Translations under genes and position numbers: made by a program
Shown: piece after piece, positions 25,760 through 34,640 of the stretch
Position numbering within the stretch: the first letter of the stretch is position 1
Layout: every line of letters begins with the position of its first letter
NCBI RefSeq assembly: GCF_014646215.1
Contig: NZ_BMNA01000003.1
Coordinates: 558,001 to 622,000 of the forward strand
DNA length: 64,000 nucleotides
DNA from: Nakamurella endophytica
Lineage (GTDB): Bacteria; Actinomycetota; Actinomycetes; Mycobacteriales; Nakamurellaceae
Direction: 5' to 3'
The notes under the pieces: model-generated
Told to the model about the DNA's origin: nothing
Databases searched by the model: none
What the model saw: the letters and a program-made list of their open reading frames with translations, nothing else

Positions 25760-27541
25760 GTAGAACTCGATGTCCATCGAGGTGGCGGCGCCCTGCCCGG
25801 AGCGGGCGAACGTCACGGCCGAGACGCTGCCGGGGTTGGCGCTCTCCCCGGACGGTTGGTAGGTCCACACGTCGCCGTCCCAGTGGGTCAGCCGGTAGGT
25901 CTGCTTCCGCGGCCCGATGACCAGCTCGAGGCCCGAGCCGGCGCGGCGGACCTGCACCGGGCCGACCCAGCCGTTCGCGTAGGTCCCGACGTAGCGGGAC
26001 AGGTCGGCGGCGGGCCGCGCGTTCGCCGGCGGCTGCTTGCCGGCGTACCGGCCGAACGGGGCGCCGAGGCCGCCGAGCGCCTGCGAGTAGAGCCCGTACC
26101 AGTCGAAACGCTGGGCGCCGTACTGCACCAGGTCGGCGAACTGCTGGTTCAGGGCCTCGGCGACCCCGATCGGGCTGGCGTTGGTGAGCGTGACGATGCC
26201 GACGTCCAGGGAGGGGAGGAGGACGAAGTTGGTGCCGGCGCCCGCGGAGAACGCCCCGGAGTGGGCGATCTCGACGCGACCGGAACTCTGGTACGCGACG
26301 TCGAACCCGAAGCCGTAGAACCCGGCCCGGTCCTGCGGCGGGGCGGGGCTGGCCACGATCTGCGCGCTCAGTGCCGGGTCCAGCGCGTCCGGCGATGCGA
26401 TCTTCACGCCGCCGCTGCCGGTGCCGTCGCCCAGGATCATGGCCAGCCACTTGGCGAGATCGTTCACCGACGACGACACTCCGCCGGCCGGTGTCTGCTG
26501 GTCCGCGTCACGGACGATCTTCGGCTGCCACCTGCCCCCCACCTGGACGTGCGTCCAGGCGCGGTTCGGGCGGGCGGCGTAGTCGGCGAAACGCGAACTG
26601 GTGGAGGTCATCCCGAGCGGCTGGTACAGCACCCGCTGCGACAGGTCCGGCCACGACGTGCCGGCCGCGGCTGCCACCGCCTCGGCGCCGGCGGTGAGCC
26701 CGAAGTTGGTGTAGGCGTACGTCGACCGGAACGGTTGCAGCGGCAGCACTCCCAGCCGCCGGAAGATGTCCGACTGGCTGTAGCCCAGGTCCTCCAACAG
26801 GTCTCCGGCATGGGCCGGTAGACCGGACCGGTGGGCGTACATGTCGCCGACCGTGACGTGCGAGGTGACCCACGGGTCGGAGAGCCGGAAGTCGTGGAGG
26901 TACTTCGACACCGGAGTCGACCAGTCGACGGTCTTCTCGGTGACCTCGTGCGCAACGACCGTCGCCCCGATCGCCTTGGACACCGACGCCAGCTGGAAGA
27001 CCGTGTCGGCGTCGACCGCGCCGGGGCTGCCCTCCTTGCGGACGCCGTAGCCCTTCGCGAACGCCACCGTGCCGTGGTGCACGACGGCGACGGCCATGCC
27101 CGGGATGCCGGACCGCCGCATCACCGCCGTGGCGAGGCCGTCGACCTGGCCGATGGCGGCGTCGACCTGGGCGTCCGACACCTCCTGGTCCGCGACGGCG
27201 GGCGGGTAGCGGGTGTCCAGGGTGGACGGTGCGGTCGCCGTCGTCGAACCGCCCGCCGAGCCGCCGGAGGACGCACCGGACGTGGCCGGGGTCGAGGCGC
27301 CGGACGAGCCGGCAGCCGCCGTCGAGGCGATGGTCGCGCCGGCGGACGAGGCGGTGGACGCAACGGGGGACGTCACTGTGGACGCGGCACCGGCCGGCGA
27401 CGCGGTGGTCCCGGTCACGGCTGTCGTGCTGGAGGAGACGGCCGAGCCGCCGGAGCCGGTGCAGGCGGTGACCGCGAGGGCCACGGCCGACACCGCGGCG
27501 GCGAGGGCGGGCAGGGCGGTGCGACGGCGGTGCTGCGCCAT
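25724..27541 (-). CDS. Serine beta-lactamase-family lipoprotein (class C / PBP-like hydrolase)
   Basis: 605 aa. The N-terminus is a lipoprotein signal (lipobox AVTAC, Cys27). A long Ser/Thr/Ala/Gly linker follows (to ~150). The class C / esterase-type catalytic domain has the nucleophile motif SVSK (near 185), YTN (near 275) and HSG (near 427). The C-terminal ~90 residues resemble the DUF3471 domain often attached to such enzymes. It is predicted to be anchored outside the membrane. Whether it is a beta-lactamase, D,D-peptidase or esterase cannot be decided. The ATG at 27541 directly precedes the signal peptide. Its last codons form the island's right repeat. Confidence 0.88.
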   Translation of the reverse strand: MAQHRRRTALPALAAAVSAVALAVTACTGSGGSAVSSSTTAVTGTTASPAGAASTVTSPVASTASSAGATIASTAAAGSSGASTPATSGASSGGSAGGSTTATAPSTLDTRYPPAVADQEVSDAQVDAAIGQVDGLATAVMRRSGIPGMAVAVVHHGTVAFAKGYGVRKEGSPGAVDADTVFQLASVSKAIGATVVAHEVTEKTVDWSTPVSKYLHDFRLSDPWVTSHVTVGDMYAHRSGLPAHAGDLLEDLGYSQSDIFRRLGVLPLQPFRSTYAYTNFGLTAGAEAVAAAAGTSWPDLSQRVLYQPLGMTSTSSRFADYAARPNRAWTHVQVGGRWQPKIVRDADQQTPAGGVSSSVNDLAKWLAMILGDGTGSGGVKIASPDALDPALSAQIVASPAPPQDRAGFYGFGFDVAYQSSGRVEIAHSGAFSAGAGTNFVLLPSLDVGIVTLTNASPIGVAEALNQQFADLVQYGAQRFDWYGLYSQALGGLGAPFGRYAGKQPPANARPAADLSRYVGTYANGWVGPVQVRRAGSGLELVIGPRKQTYRLTHWDGDVWTYQPSGESANPGSVSAVTFARSGQGAATSMDIEFYEQDGEGVLRRT

Positions 27542-27725
27542 GGTGGGACCTGTCTCTGCTGGGTGTTCAACAAAGCGGATGATCAGGACGGTAACCCACC
27601 CGCCGCAGGTCGGAGGTCGTGTCGCCGGGTCGGGACGGCGCGTCGCCGGCCCCCGCGGCATGGGCGCGGCGGGGACCGGGTACACACGGTGGTGTCCGCT
27701 GCTCACCGTCACGAAGGGCTCCCCG

Positions 27726-29207
27726 ATGACCTCCGCCCAAGCCCCCACCGACCAGTCCGAATCCGGCGAGCCCACCGGCGCAGCGGGCCGCAGGCCGTCG
27801 ACGGACGCCATCGTGTTCGTGCTGTTCGGCGCGACCGGCGACCTGGCCCACCGGATGGTGCTGCCGGCGTTCTTCCAGCTCGTGCAGCACGGGTTGATGC
27901 CGGAGAACTACATCCTGGTGGGCAACGGCCGCGGGGACGTCTCCCACGAGAACTTCCGGCAGCGGGTGCAGGACTCGCTGACCGCGCAGGGCCTGGACCT
28001 GGAGCAGGGCCCGGATGCCGCGCTGTGGCAGGACTTCGCGCCCCGGCTGCGGTTCGCCGGCGGCGGCTTCGCGTCCGACGACCCGGGCTCGCTGCTGGAC
28101 GTGCTGTCCGAGGCGCGGGAGAGCCTGGGGACCAACGCCCGCTACATCCACTACCTGGCGGTCCCGCCGGTCGCGTTCGCCGGCCTGACCGAGGGCCTGG
28201 CCGAGCACAAGCTGCTCGACGGCGCCCGGGTGGTGTACGAGAAGCCCTACGGCACCTCGCCGGACGGCTTCCGGAAGCTGGACGAGCTGGTGCTCTCGAA
28301 GATGGACGAGAGCCAGGTCTACCGGATCGACCACTTCCTGGGGAAGGAGGCGACGCAGAACCTGCACGTGCTGCGCTTCGCCAACTCCATGATCGGCGAC
28401 ATCTGGAACAACCGGCATGTGCAGCAGGTGCAGATCGACGTCCCGGAGACGCTGGACGTCGCCGACCGCGCGCAGTTCTACGACGCGACCGGTGCGTTCC
28501 GGGACATGATCGTCACCCACCTGTTCCAGGTGGCCGCCGAGGTGGCCATGGAGCCGCCGGTGTCCTTCGGTGACGACGACCTGCAGGAGGCGCGGGAGGC
28601 CGTCATCGCCGCGTTCCGCCCGCTCGACCCGGCGGAGGCGGTCTTCGGGCAGGCGGAGGGCTACCGCGACCTGCCCGACGTCGCCGACGACTCGACCACC
28701 GACACGCTGGCCGCGGTCACGCTGTGGATCGACACCGACCGCTGGCACGGCGTGCCCTTCCTGCTCCGCAGCGGCAAGCAGCTGGCCGAGTCCAGGCAGC
28801 AGGTGTCGCTGCTGCTGCGCAAGCCCGACGGACCGCTGACCCAGGTGCCGGGTCAGGGCGGTGTGCTGGCCCTGTCGCTGTCCGGGTCGGGTGCGCTGGA
28901 GCTGAGCCTGGTGCTGAAGAAGCCCGGTCCCGGGCTCGAGCTGGTCGAGCACAGCATCGACCTGCACCTGGAGGACATCCGTGGCGCGGACCCGCTCCCG
29001 CCGTACGTCGCGCTCATCCACGACGTGACCATCGGCGACCGGACCCTGTTCACCTCCAGTGCCGGCCTGGCGCAGGCGTGGCGGGTGGCCCGGCCGGTGC
29101 TCGACCGCACGGAGCCGCCGAAGCCCTACGCCCCCGGCAGCTGGGGACCGGACGAGGTGCAGGCGCTGCCCGGTGCCTGCGGCTGGCTGGTGGAGACGGA
29201 CCGGTAG
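27726..29207 (+). CDS. zwf: Glucose-6-phosphate dehydrogenase, first copy
   Basis: NADP-dependent G6PD catalysing the entry step of the pentose phosphate pathway; 493 aa, the family length. The Rossmann motif FGATGDLAHR (near 34-43) and the active-site signature RIDHFLGKE (near 200-208) are intact. The ATG is preceded by GAAGGG about eight bases upstream. It is more divergent than the second copy at 41081 (for example PYGTS for the usual PFG) and is not accompanied by opcA, tal or pgl. It starts divergently from the beta-lactamase-family gene, with a 184-bp shared promoter region. Confidence 0.9.
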   Translation: MTSAQAPTDQSESGEPTGAAGRRPSTDAIVFVLFGATGDLAHRMVLPAFFQLVQHGLMPENYILVGNGRGDVSHENFRQRVQDSLTAQGLDLEQGPDAALWQDFAPRLRFAGGGFASDDPGSLLDVLSEARESLGTNARYIHYLAVPPVAFAGLTEGLAEHKLLDGARVVYEKPYGTSPDGFRKLDELVLSKMDESQVYRIDHFLGKEATQNLHVLRFANSMIGDIWNNRHVQQVQIDVPETLDVADRAQFYDATGAFRDMIVTHLFQVAAEVAMEPPVSFGDDDLQEAREAVIAAFRPLDPAEAVFGQAEGYRDLPDVADDSTTDTLAAVTLWIDTDRWHGVPFLLRSGKQLAESRQQVSLLLRKPDGPLTQVPGQGGVLALSLSGSGALELSLVLKKPGPGLELVEHSIDLHLEDIRGADPLPPYVALIHDVTIGDRTLFTSSAGLAQAWRVARPVLDRTEPPKPYAPGSWGPDEVQALPGACGWLVETDR

Positions 29208-29273
29208 CCGCGGGCGACACCGGCCGGACATCGACCGGACGTCAGCCGGACATCGGGCGCACGGGCCGGCGGG

Positions 29274-30833
29274 TCACCCCGACCCGGGCGCGTCCTCCTC
29301 CAGCGGGTTCAACGCCAGCACGGTGGCCAGGGTGTCGACGTCGGCGACGGTCTTGTCGTCGCGGTAGCGCAGCACCCGGGCGAAGCGCAGGGCGATGCCG
29401 CCGGGGTAGCGCGTGGACCGCTGCACGCCGTCGCAGGCGATCTCGACGACCGGCGGCGGGTCGACGTGGACGGTGCCGCGGGTGCGGCGCACCTCCCGCG
29501 CCAGCAGCTGCTCGGTCTGCCACTGCAGCAGCTGGTCGGTCAGCCCCTTGAACGTCTTGCCGAGCATCACCAGCGCGCCGGTGTCCTGGTGGACCGCGGC
29601 CAGGTGCAGGTTGGACAGCCAGCCCTCACGGCGGCCGTGCCCCCACTCCGCGGCCGTGACCGCCAGGTCGAAGGTGTGCCGCGGTTTCACCTTGACCCAG
29701 GCCGCGTCGCGGCGCCCCGCGGCGTACGGCGCCTGCGGGTTCTTCACCACCAGTCCCTCGTAGCCCTGCGCGACCACGTCGGCGAACACCGCGGCCAGCT
29801 CGTCGGCCGACCCGACGGACCGGCGGGGCACCACCTCGTCGGCGGGGAGCAGGTCGGCGAGCAGCGCGACCCGGGCCTCGAGCGGCTCGTCGAGCAGGTC
29901 CCGCCCGTCGAGCCGCAGCAGGTCGAAGGCGAACAGCCGCAGCGGCGTCCGGTCCCGCCCGGCCGCGACGTCGACGCTGGTGGCCGTCCGCGAGGCGATG
30001 ACCTGGAACGGCAGCGGCCGGCCGTCCGGTCGCAGGCCGACGACCTCGCCGTCGAGCACCAGGTCCCGGGTGGGCAGGGCGAGCACCGCGTCGACGACCT
30101 CCGGCAGCCGGTCGGTGATGTCGTCGAGCGTCCGGGTGTAGAGCCGCACCGTCCCGCCGTCCCGGTGCACCTGCACCCGGATGCCGTCCAGCTTGGCGTC
30201 GGCGACGGCCGGCACGCCGGTGCGGAGCAGGGCGGCGGACGGGTCGGCGGCGCTCGCGGCGAGCATCGGCCGGACCGGCTGGCCGACGCGGAGCCGGACC
30301 GCCTCCAGCGCGGCCAGGCCGCCCTCCCGGGCGAGCCGCGCCGCCGCCGGCGTGGACCCTAGCAGCATCGCGGCCCGCTGCACCGCAGCGACGGGCACCC
30401 CGAACGCCTCCGCCACGCCGTCCTGCACCAGCGCGTCGAGCGCACCCTGCCGGACCTCGTCGAAGATCAGCCCGCGGAGCAGTCGCTGCTCGAGGTCGGT
30501 CGCCCGGCCGAACAGTTCCGCCATCGCCTGGCTGCGCCGCGCCGCCGACCCGCTGCCCGCATGTCCGGCCACCGCCTCGAAGGCCCGGTCCACCTCCGTC
30601 ACGGTCAGGGTCGGCGCGCCGGCGGGCGCCGGCAGGTCGGTCAGCGCGGCCCAGCCCACGCCGGTGCGCCGCTGGCGCAGCGTGCCGGACAGGTAGGTGA
30701 CCACCAGCTCGAGCTCGTCCGGTGCCGCGCGGCCGAGTGCGGCCGCCAGCAGCGCCCGCTTGGCCAGCCGCGACCGGGTCGCCGCGACCTGCTCGGACGT
30801 GCGGGCGAGTTCCTCGAAGGGCATCCCGGGCAT
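29274..30833 (-). CDS. lig: ATP-dependent DNA ligase (LigB-type)
   Basis: 519 aa, matching the actinobacterial LigB group. An N-terminal helical DNA-binding domain covers residues ~1-190. The adenylation domain has the nucleotide-accepting lysine in AKLDGIRVQVHR (near 213), LDGEVVG and EGLVVKNP. The OB-fold domain follows, with WVKVKPRHTFDLAV. It seals nicks using ATP and supplements the NAD-dependent LigA, probably in repair. The ATG at 30833 overlaps the upstream epimerase stop (TGATG); a GTG one codon earlier is possible. It converges on the first G6PD gene. Confidence 0.92.
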   Translation of the reverse strand: MPGMPFEELARTSEQVAATRSRLAKRALLAAALGRAAPDELELVVTYLSGTLRQRRTGVGWAALTDLPAPAGAPTLTVTEVDRAFEAVAGHAGSGSAARRSQAMAELFGRATDLEQRLLRGLIFDEVRQGALDALVQDGVAEAFGVPVAAVQRAAMLLGSTPAAARLAREGGLAALEAVRLRVGQPVRPMLAASAADPSAALLRTGVPAVADAKLDGIRVQVHRDGGTVRLYTRTLDDITDRLPEVVDAVLALPTRDLVLDGEVVGLRPDGRPLPFQVIASRTATSVDVAAGRDRTPLRLFAFDLLRLDGRDLLDEPLEARVALLADLLPADEVVPRRSVGSADELAAVFADVVAQGYEGLVVKNPQAPYAAGRRDAAWVKVKPRHTFDLAVTAAEWGHGRREGWLSNLHLAAVHQDTGALVMLGKTFKGLTDQLLQWQTEQLLAREVRRTRGTVHVDPPPVVEIACDGVQRSTRYPGGIALRFARVLRYRDDKTVADVDTLATVLALNPLEEDAPGSG

Positions 30834-31804
30834 CACGGCACCAGCGCGGTGGCCACCCGGACCTGTCCGTGCTCGACCAGCCACTGCACCGCGGAGCGGC
30901 AGGTGTCCTCGGGCGTGTGGGCGGGGACGTAACCGAGCAGCCGGCGGGCCTTGTCGATCGACGGGCACAGGCTGCGGAACAGGTGGTCCCAGCTCTGATC
31001 CGCGAAGTGCTCCGCGGTGTCGGCGCGGAACTCGTCCCAGGAGACCGGCCGCAACCGGGCCTCCTGCCCGAACCAGGCGGCAGCCGCCTGGGCGTACCCG
31101 CGCACCGTCATCGCGTGGGCCGCGACCGCGTGGAAGCCCTCGCCGGCCGACTCGGCCGGGTGGTCGAGCACCCGCTCGAACACCTGCGCCACGTCGTCGG
31201 CGTGCACGTGGGCGAGCAGTTCCGCGCCCAGCCCCGGGATCGCCAGCTCGTCCCCCGCGGACAGCGCCTGCCAGACGGACGGGTCCAGGTTGCCCAGCGG
31301 GGTCACCACCGGCCAGCCGGGACCGCTGATGTGACCGGGGTGGACGGACGTCGTCACCAGCCCGCCGGCCGACGTCTCGTCGGCGAGCAGCCGGGCGATG
31401 CCCGCCTTGGCGATCCCGTAGTCGCCGAACGGCACCGTCGGGGTGTCCTCCTGGACCGGGGCGATCGTGCTCGGGCCGTGGATCCAGACCGTGCCGCAGT
31501 GCACCAGGTGGCCGGTGGCGCCGCGCAGCGCCTCGACCAGCGCCGCGGCGGAGTCGACGGTGAAGCACAGCAGGTCCACCACGGCGTCCGGCCGCAGCGC
31601 CGCCACCCGCGGGCCGAACGTGCCGGCCTCGTCCTCGGCGTCCCGGTCGACGGCCACCTGTTCGACGCCGTCCCAGGCCGGATCGGCGACGTAGGGACCC
31701 CGCCGGCCGCGGCTCAGGCTCACCACCTCGTGGCCGCCCCGCACCAGTCGGGGGACCAGGTAGCTGCCGATGTGCCCGGTACCGCCGATCACCACGATGC
31801 GCAT
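30833..31804 (-). CDS. NAD-dependent epimerase/dehydratase family protein
   Basis: 323-aa extended short-chain dehydrogenase. The Rossmann motif VIGGTGHIG is at residues 5-13, the catalytic YGIAK near 155, and the substrate-side segment VHADDVAQVFERVL near 220. Cytosolic; substrate unknown, probably a nucleotide-sugar-like molecule or another small NAD-dependent substrate. The ATG at 31804 is supported by CAGGAT six bases upstream (31811-31816); an upstream extension would be Pro/Gly/His-rich and unrelated. The stop overlaps the ligase start, so the two are translationally coupled, though no functional link is obvious. Confidence 0.85.
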   Translation of the reverse strand: MRIVVIGGTGHIGSYLVPRLVRGGHEVVSLSRGRRGPYVADPAWDGVEQVAVDRDAEDEAGTFGPRVAALRPDAVVDLLCFTVDSAAALVEALRGATGHLVHCGTVWIHGPSTIAPVQEDTPTVPFGDYGIAKAGIARLLADETSAGGLVTTSVHPGHISGPGWPVVTPLGNLDPSVWQALSAGDELAIPGLGAELLAHVHADDVAQVFERVLDHPAESAGEGFHAVAAHAMTVRGYAQAAAAWFGQEARLRPVSWDEFRADTAEHFADQSWDHLFRSLCPSIDKARRLLGYVPAHTPEDTCRSAVQWLVEHGQVRVATALVP

Positions 31805-31854
31805 GGCGACATCCTGCCGTCCGGGACCGACAGCCGCCGCCCCGGTGTGCCGCT

Positions 31855-31903
31855 GTGACACACCGTCACTCCCTGCGGAGTGATGGGGACAACCCGTACG
31901 GGT
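31855..31903 (+). promoter_or_regulatory. Cluster of three dyads upstream of the glycosyltransferase gene
   Basis: Three short inverted repeats lie in 49 bp: GTGAC-N5-GTCAC (31855-31869), CACTCC-CTGC-GGAGTG (31867-31882) and the perfect palindrome ACCCGTACGGGT (31892-31903). They occupy the 274-bp space between the divergent epimerase and glycosyltransferase starts and may be repressor sites or RNA hairpins of the latter. I could not place a convincing promoter; TTAGTT at 31943 is a weak -10 candidate. Confidence 0.35.
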
Positions 31904-32078
31904 GAACAAAGGGCAATGTCGCGTCAACCAGGTTGCGGAGCGTTAGTTTTCTTGCAGAGCGGATGGGGCGACCGGGACTCGCCTCATCCGTTCACCACTC
32001 CCGAGGACCAGCCCTCGACGACGCGGACGGTCCACAACACTTCCGCCCCCACGGGCGTCACAACTCCCAGGATTTCTC

Positions 32079-33599
32079 ATGACCGTGATGCTGCCGAGCC
32101 GGCTGGACGACGATCGGGTCGTCGACGCCGAGCCCCTGCGTGACCCGTTCGACGACTTCGCCCTGCCCGGGCTGCTGACCGCGCCGAGCGCCGGCCGGCC
32201 CGCGGGCCGCTCCGCGATGACCACCGTCCGCACCCGCGCCAGGGCCACCTGGCGGGCGTTGACCGGGCGTCCGGTCGCCGTGACCCAGCCGGTCCGCGCC
32301 GCGCGGATCCTCGCGCTGGTCCCGGCCCACAACGAAGAGGCCGACATCGCTCGCACCCTCGACGCTCTCGTCCGGCAGACCCGCCCGATCGACACCATCG
32401 TCGTGATCCTGGACAACTGCACCGACGAGACCGAGTCGATCGCCCGGGGTTTCAAGGGCGTCACGGTGCTGACGACCGTCGACAACGCGGACAAGAAGGT
32501 CGGCGCGCTGACCCAGGGCTGGCAGCGCTTCGCCGCCGGCTACGACTTCGTCCTCGGGGTCGACGCCGACACGGTGCTCGCCCCGGACGCGGTCGCGCAG
32601 CTGGAGACCGAGATGCTGCGGGTGCCGTCGGCCGCCGGCGTGATGTGCCGCTACACCTTCGACATCTCGCTCGGCACCACCTTCTTCGCCCGCCAGCTGA
32701 TCCGCGCCCAGCGCATGGACTTCGCGTCCTGGCTGACCGACATCATGGCCCGCAACCGGTCCACCTACGTGCTCGGCGGCCAGGCGACGCTGTTCCGGAC
32801 CCGGCACCTGCAGCAGGTCGCCGTCCGGCACGAGCGGAACTCGCCGTGGGACCCCGACGCGCAGGTCGAGGACATGGAGCTGACCTGGCGGCTGCACGAG
32901 GCCGGCCGCAAGACCCTGGTGTCGGCCACGGCGCGGGCCTACGCCGGTCCGATGGTCACCGTCCGCGGACTGATGGGCCAGCGCCGCAAGTGGGACGAGG
33001 GCATGGCCGCGCTGCTGTGGCGGCACAAGATGCCCGACCGCAACACCTTCATCCCGTGGAAGCAGCAGTTCTCGATGCTGGCCAACGGCCTGGTGCGGCT
33101 GCTCTTCCTGATCCTGCTCGCCGCGTCGTTGACGGTGCACCAGTTCGTCTGGTCGCCGCTGTGGCTCATCCCGGTCGCCGTGGGCATCGCCATCAACGTC
33201 AAGGTGGCCTGGCGCGTGCCGGACCGGACCGCCGCCGACATCGTCTACGCCCTGCTGGTCTTCCCGGCGGAGCTGTGGATGGCCACCCGGATCTGGACGA
33301 CACTCGTGTCCTGGCTGAACATCTGGTTCGGCAGCCGGCGCGACGGCTGGGCCGCGCAGGCCAAGGCCGAGTCCGGCAAGGGCGGCGGCGGTTCGCTGGT
33401 CGGCAAGGTGCTCGCCTGGTCCGTGTTCGGAGCGGCCGCCGTCGCCGTCGCGACGTGGTGGTGGATCGACCGGGCCGGCGCGCAGATCCAGCGCGTCGTG
33501 CTGACCACCGGCTGGAGCGTCGTGTCGGTGATGACCGTCGTCCTCACCGGTTTCGCGTTGATCAAGCTGGTCAAGCCGACCCGCGGGTACAAGCCGTGA
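32079..33599 (+). CDS. Processive family 2 glycosyltransferase (membrane)
   Basis: 506 aa. A GT-A catalytic domain of the cellulose/hyaluronan/poly-GlcNAc synthase type: LVPAHNEE near 83, GVDADT (UDP and metal binding) near 163, VEDMELTW (catalytic Asp) near 264 and the processivity motif GQRRKW near 300-305. Transmembrane helices follow near 340-365, 370-390, 400-420 and two close to the C-terminus. It probably polymerises and exports a beta-linked polysaccharide; the sugar cannot be told. The ATG is preceded by CAGGA about seven bases upstream. Monocistronic, ending before a long hairpin. Confidence 0.9.
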   Translation: MTVMLPSRLDDDRVVDAEPLRDPFDDFALPGLLTAPSAGRPAGRSAMTTVRTRARATWRALTGRPVAVTQPVRAARILALVPAHNEEADIARTLDALVRQTRPIDTIVVILDNCTDETESIARGFKGVTVLTTVDNADKKVGALTQGWQRFAAGYDFVLGVDADTVLAPDAVAQLETEMLRVPSAAGVMCRYTFDISLGTTFFARQLIRAQRMDFASWLTDIMARNRSTYVLGGQATLFRTRHLQQVAVRHERNSPWDPDAQVEDMELTWRLHEAGRKTLVSATARAYAGPMVTVRGLMGQRRKWDEGMAALLWRHKMPDRNTFIPWKQQFSMLANGLVRLLFLILLAASLTVHQFVWSPLWLIPVAVGIAINVKVAWRVPDRTAADIVYALLVFPAELWMATRIWTTLVSWLNIWFGSRRDGWAAQAKAESGKGGGGSLVGKVLAWSVFGAAAVAVATWWWIDRAGAQIQRVVLTTGWSVVSVMTVVLTGFALIKLVKPTRGYKP

Positions 33600-33695
33600 C
33601 CCGCTGACGAGCCGCGGTGGCGGGCGTGCCGGGAGTCCCGTCCGCCGCCGCCCGACGACCCGCCGGGACTTCCCGACGTCCCCGGGCCGTCACCC

Positions 33696-33736
33696 CTGAG
33701 CCCCCGTCCGGAGCCGACATCCGGGCGGGGGCTCAG
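33696..33736. terminator. Bidirectional hairpin terminator
   Basis: 17-bp inverted repeat with one mismatch (33696-33712 with 33720-33736) and a 7-nt loop. It lies between the converging glycosyltransferase and excalibur genes and can serve both. Confidence 0.75.
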
Positions 33737-33757
33737 CCATGCCCGGACCTGCCTGCC

Positions 33758-34417
33758 CTACTCGCAGGCCACCCCGTCGCCGTCCCGGTCGAGCCCGGCA
33801 CGGTAGCCGGGGTCGCCGCGGTGGAGCGGTGCCACCCCGGCCGCGCGGGCCTCCGCGCAGTTGCCGTACTCGACGCTGCTGCCACCCTGGTCCACCAGGG
33901 GTTGCGGCGCCGCCTGCTGCTCGGGCGCGGGTTCGGTGACCGTCGCGGTCAGTGTCGTTGTCTCGGTGAGGGTCTCGGTGACCGTCCGGGTCACCTCGAC
34001 CAGGCGGTCGGAGGTGACGGTCGCGGTCGCGGTGACCCGGCTCGTCGACACCTGCGGTCGCGGCGTCGCGGCCGCGCGGACGACCGTCCGGGTCACCGTC
34101 CTGGCCGGAGCCGTCCGGGTGACGGGAGCCGCGGCGGGTGCGGTGCGGACGACGGTGGTCGTGGTGACCATCCGCTGGACGGCCGGGGCGGGTGACGGCG
34201 CGGCCGGCGACGGGCCGCCGGAGCACCCGGCGAGCAGCGCGACGGCGACGGCACCGCCGGCGATCGACGGCCACGCCCGGCGTGACCGGGTGGACGGCGA
34301 CCGGACCCCGGAGGCCTCGGACGGTCGTGGCTGTGGGGACCGCCTCGGCTGTGCTGACCGTGCCGATGGTGCTGACTGTGCTCGACGCTGTACGGGACGC
34401 TGGCCTCGACCGCGCAC
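33758..34417 (-). CDS. Excalibur calcium-binding domain lipoprotein
   Basis: 219 aa. The C-terminal ~36 residues are an excalibur domain (YGNCAEARAAG...GLDRDGDGVACE) with the DxDxDG calcium loop and paired cysteines. A Val/Thr-rich repetitive linker (TVTRTV, TVTETLTETTTLTATVTE) precedes it. A hydrophobic stretch ending in LLAGC is a lipoprotein signal, so the protein should be anchored outside the cell membrane. The GTG at 34417 is chosen for its SD-like GGGGGAG seven bases upstream. It gives a long basic n-region of ~45 residues before the hydrophobic core, so a shorter start is possible. Function unknown. Confidence 0.8.
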   Translation of the reverse strand: MRGRGQRPVQRRAQSAPSARSAQPRRSPQPRPSEASGVRSPSTRSRRAWPSIAGGAVAVALLAGCSGGPSPAAPSPAPAVQRMVTTTTVVRTAPAAAPVTRTAPARTVTRTVVRAAATPRPQVSTSRVTATATVTSDRLVEVTRTVTETLTETTTLTATVTEPAPEQQAAPQPLVDQGGSSVEYGNCAEARAAGVAPLHRGDPGYRAGLDRDGDGVACE

Positions 34418-34568
34418 GGTCGTCTCCCCCCGGAGGATCCGTGCCGGACCGTGCCCCCGCCGTCCGGCGCCCCGCGGTGCGGGGTCCAGGGGAGTCTGTC
34501 CGGCAGCGGCCGCCGCCGCCAACTCCTCGGACAGGTGCTCCGGGCCGGCGAACGGGCGATTCCGTCCG

Positions 34569-34598
34569 GGCCGTCCGGATCGCCGGGACCGGACGGCC
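34569..34598 (-). terminator. Hairpin after the cellulase gene
   Basis: 10-bp perfect inverted repeat (34569-34578 with 34589-34598), loop of 10 nt, 42 bp downstream of the GH5 stop codon. Moderate strength. Confidence 0.45.
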
Positions 34599-34640
34599 GC
34601 CCCGTGCCGTGCCGGTCGGTGCCCGGGAGTTCGGGTCGGG

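Noticed and set aside
25724-27541. Calling the serine-hydrolase lipoprotein an antibiotic-resistance beta-lactamase
   Set aside because: SxxK, YxN and HSG motifs are shared with D,D-peptidases and esterases; resistance cannot be inferred from these.
27213-27725. A much longer N-terminus for the first G6PD, starting near 27213
   Set aside because: The extension is antisense to the beta-lactamase signal and linker, is Ala/Val/Glu-rich and is not part of G6PD; the ATG at 27726 has an SD and gives the family length.
31805-32078. c-di-AMP (ydaO-type) riboswitch before the glycosyltransferase gene
   Set aside because: The conserved ydaO sequence blocks are not present; only short separate dyads are seen.
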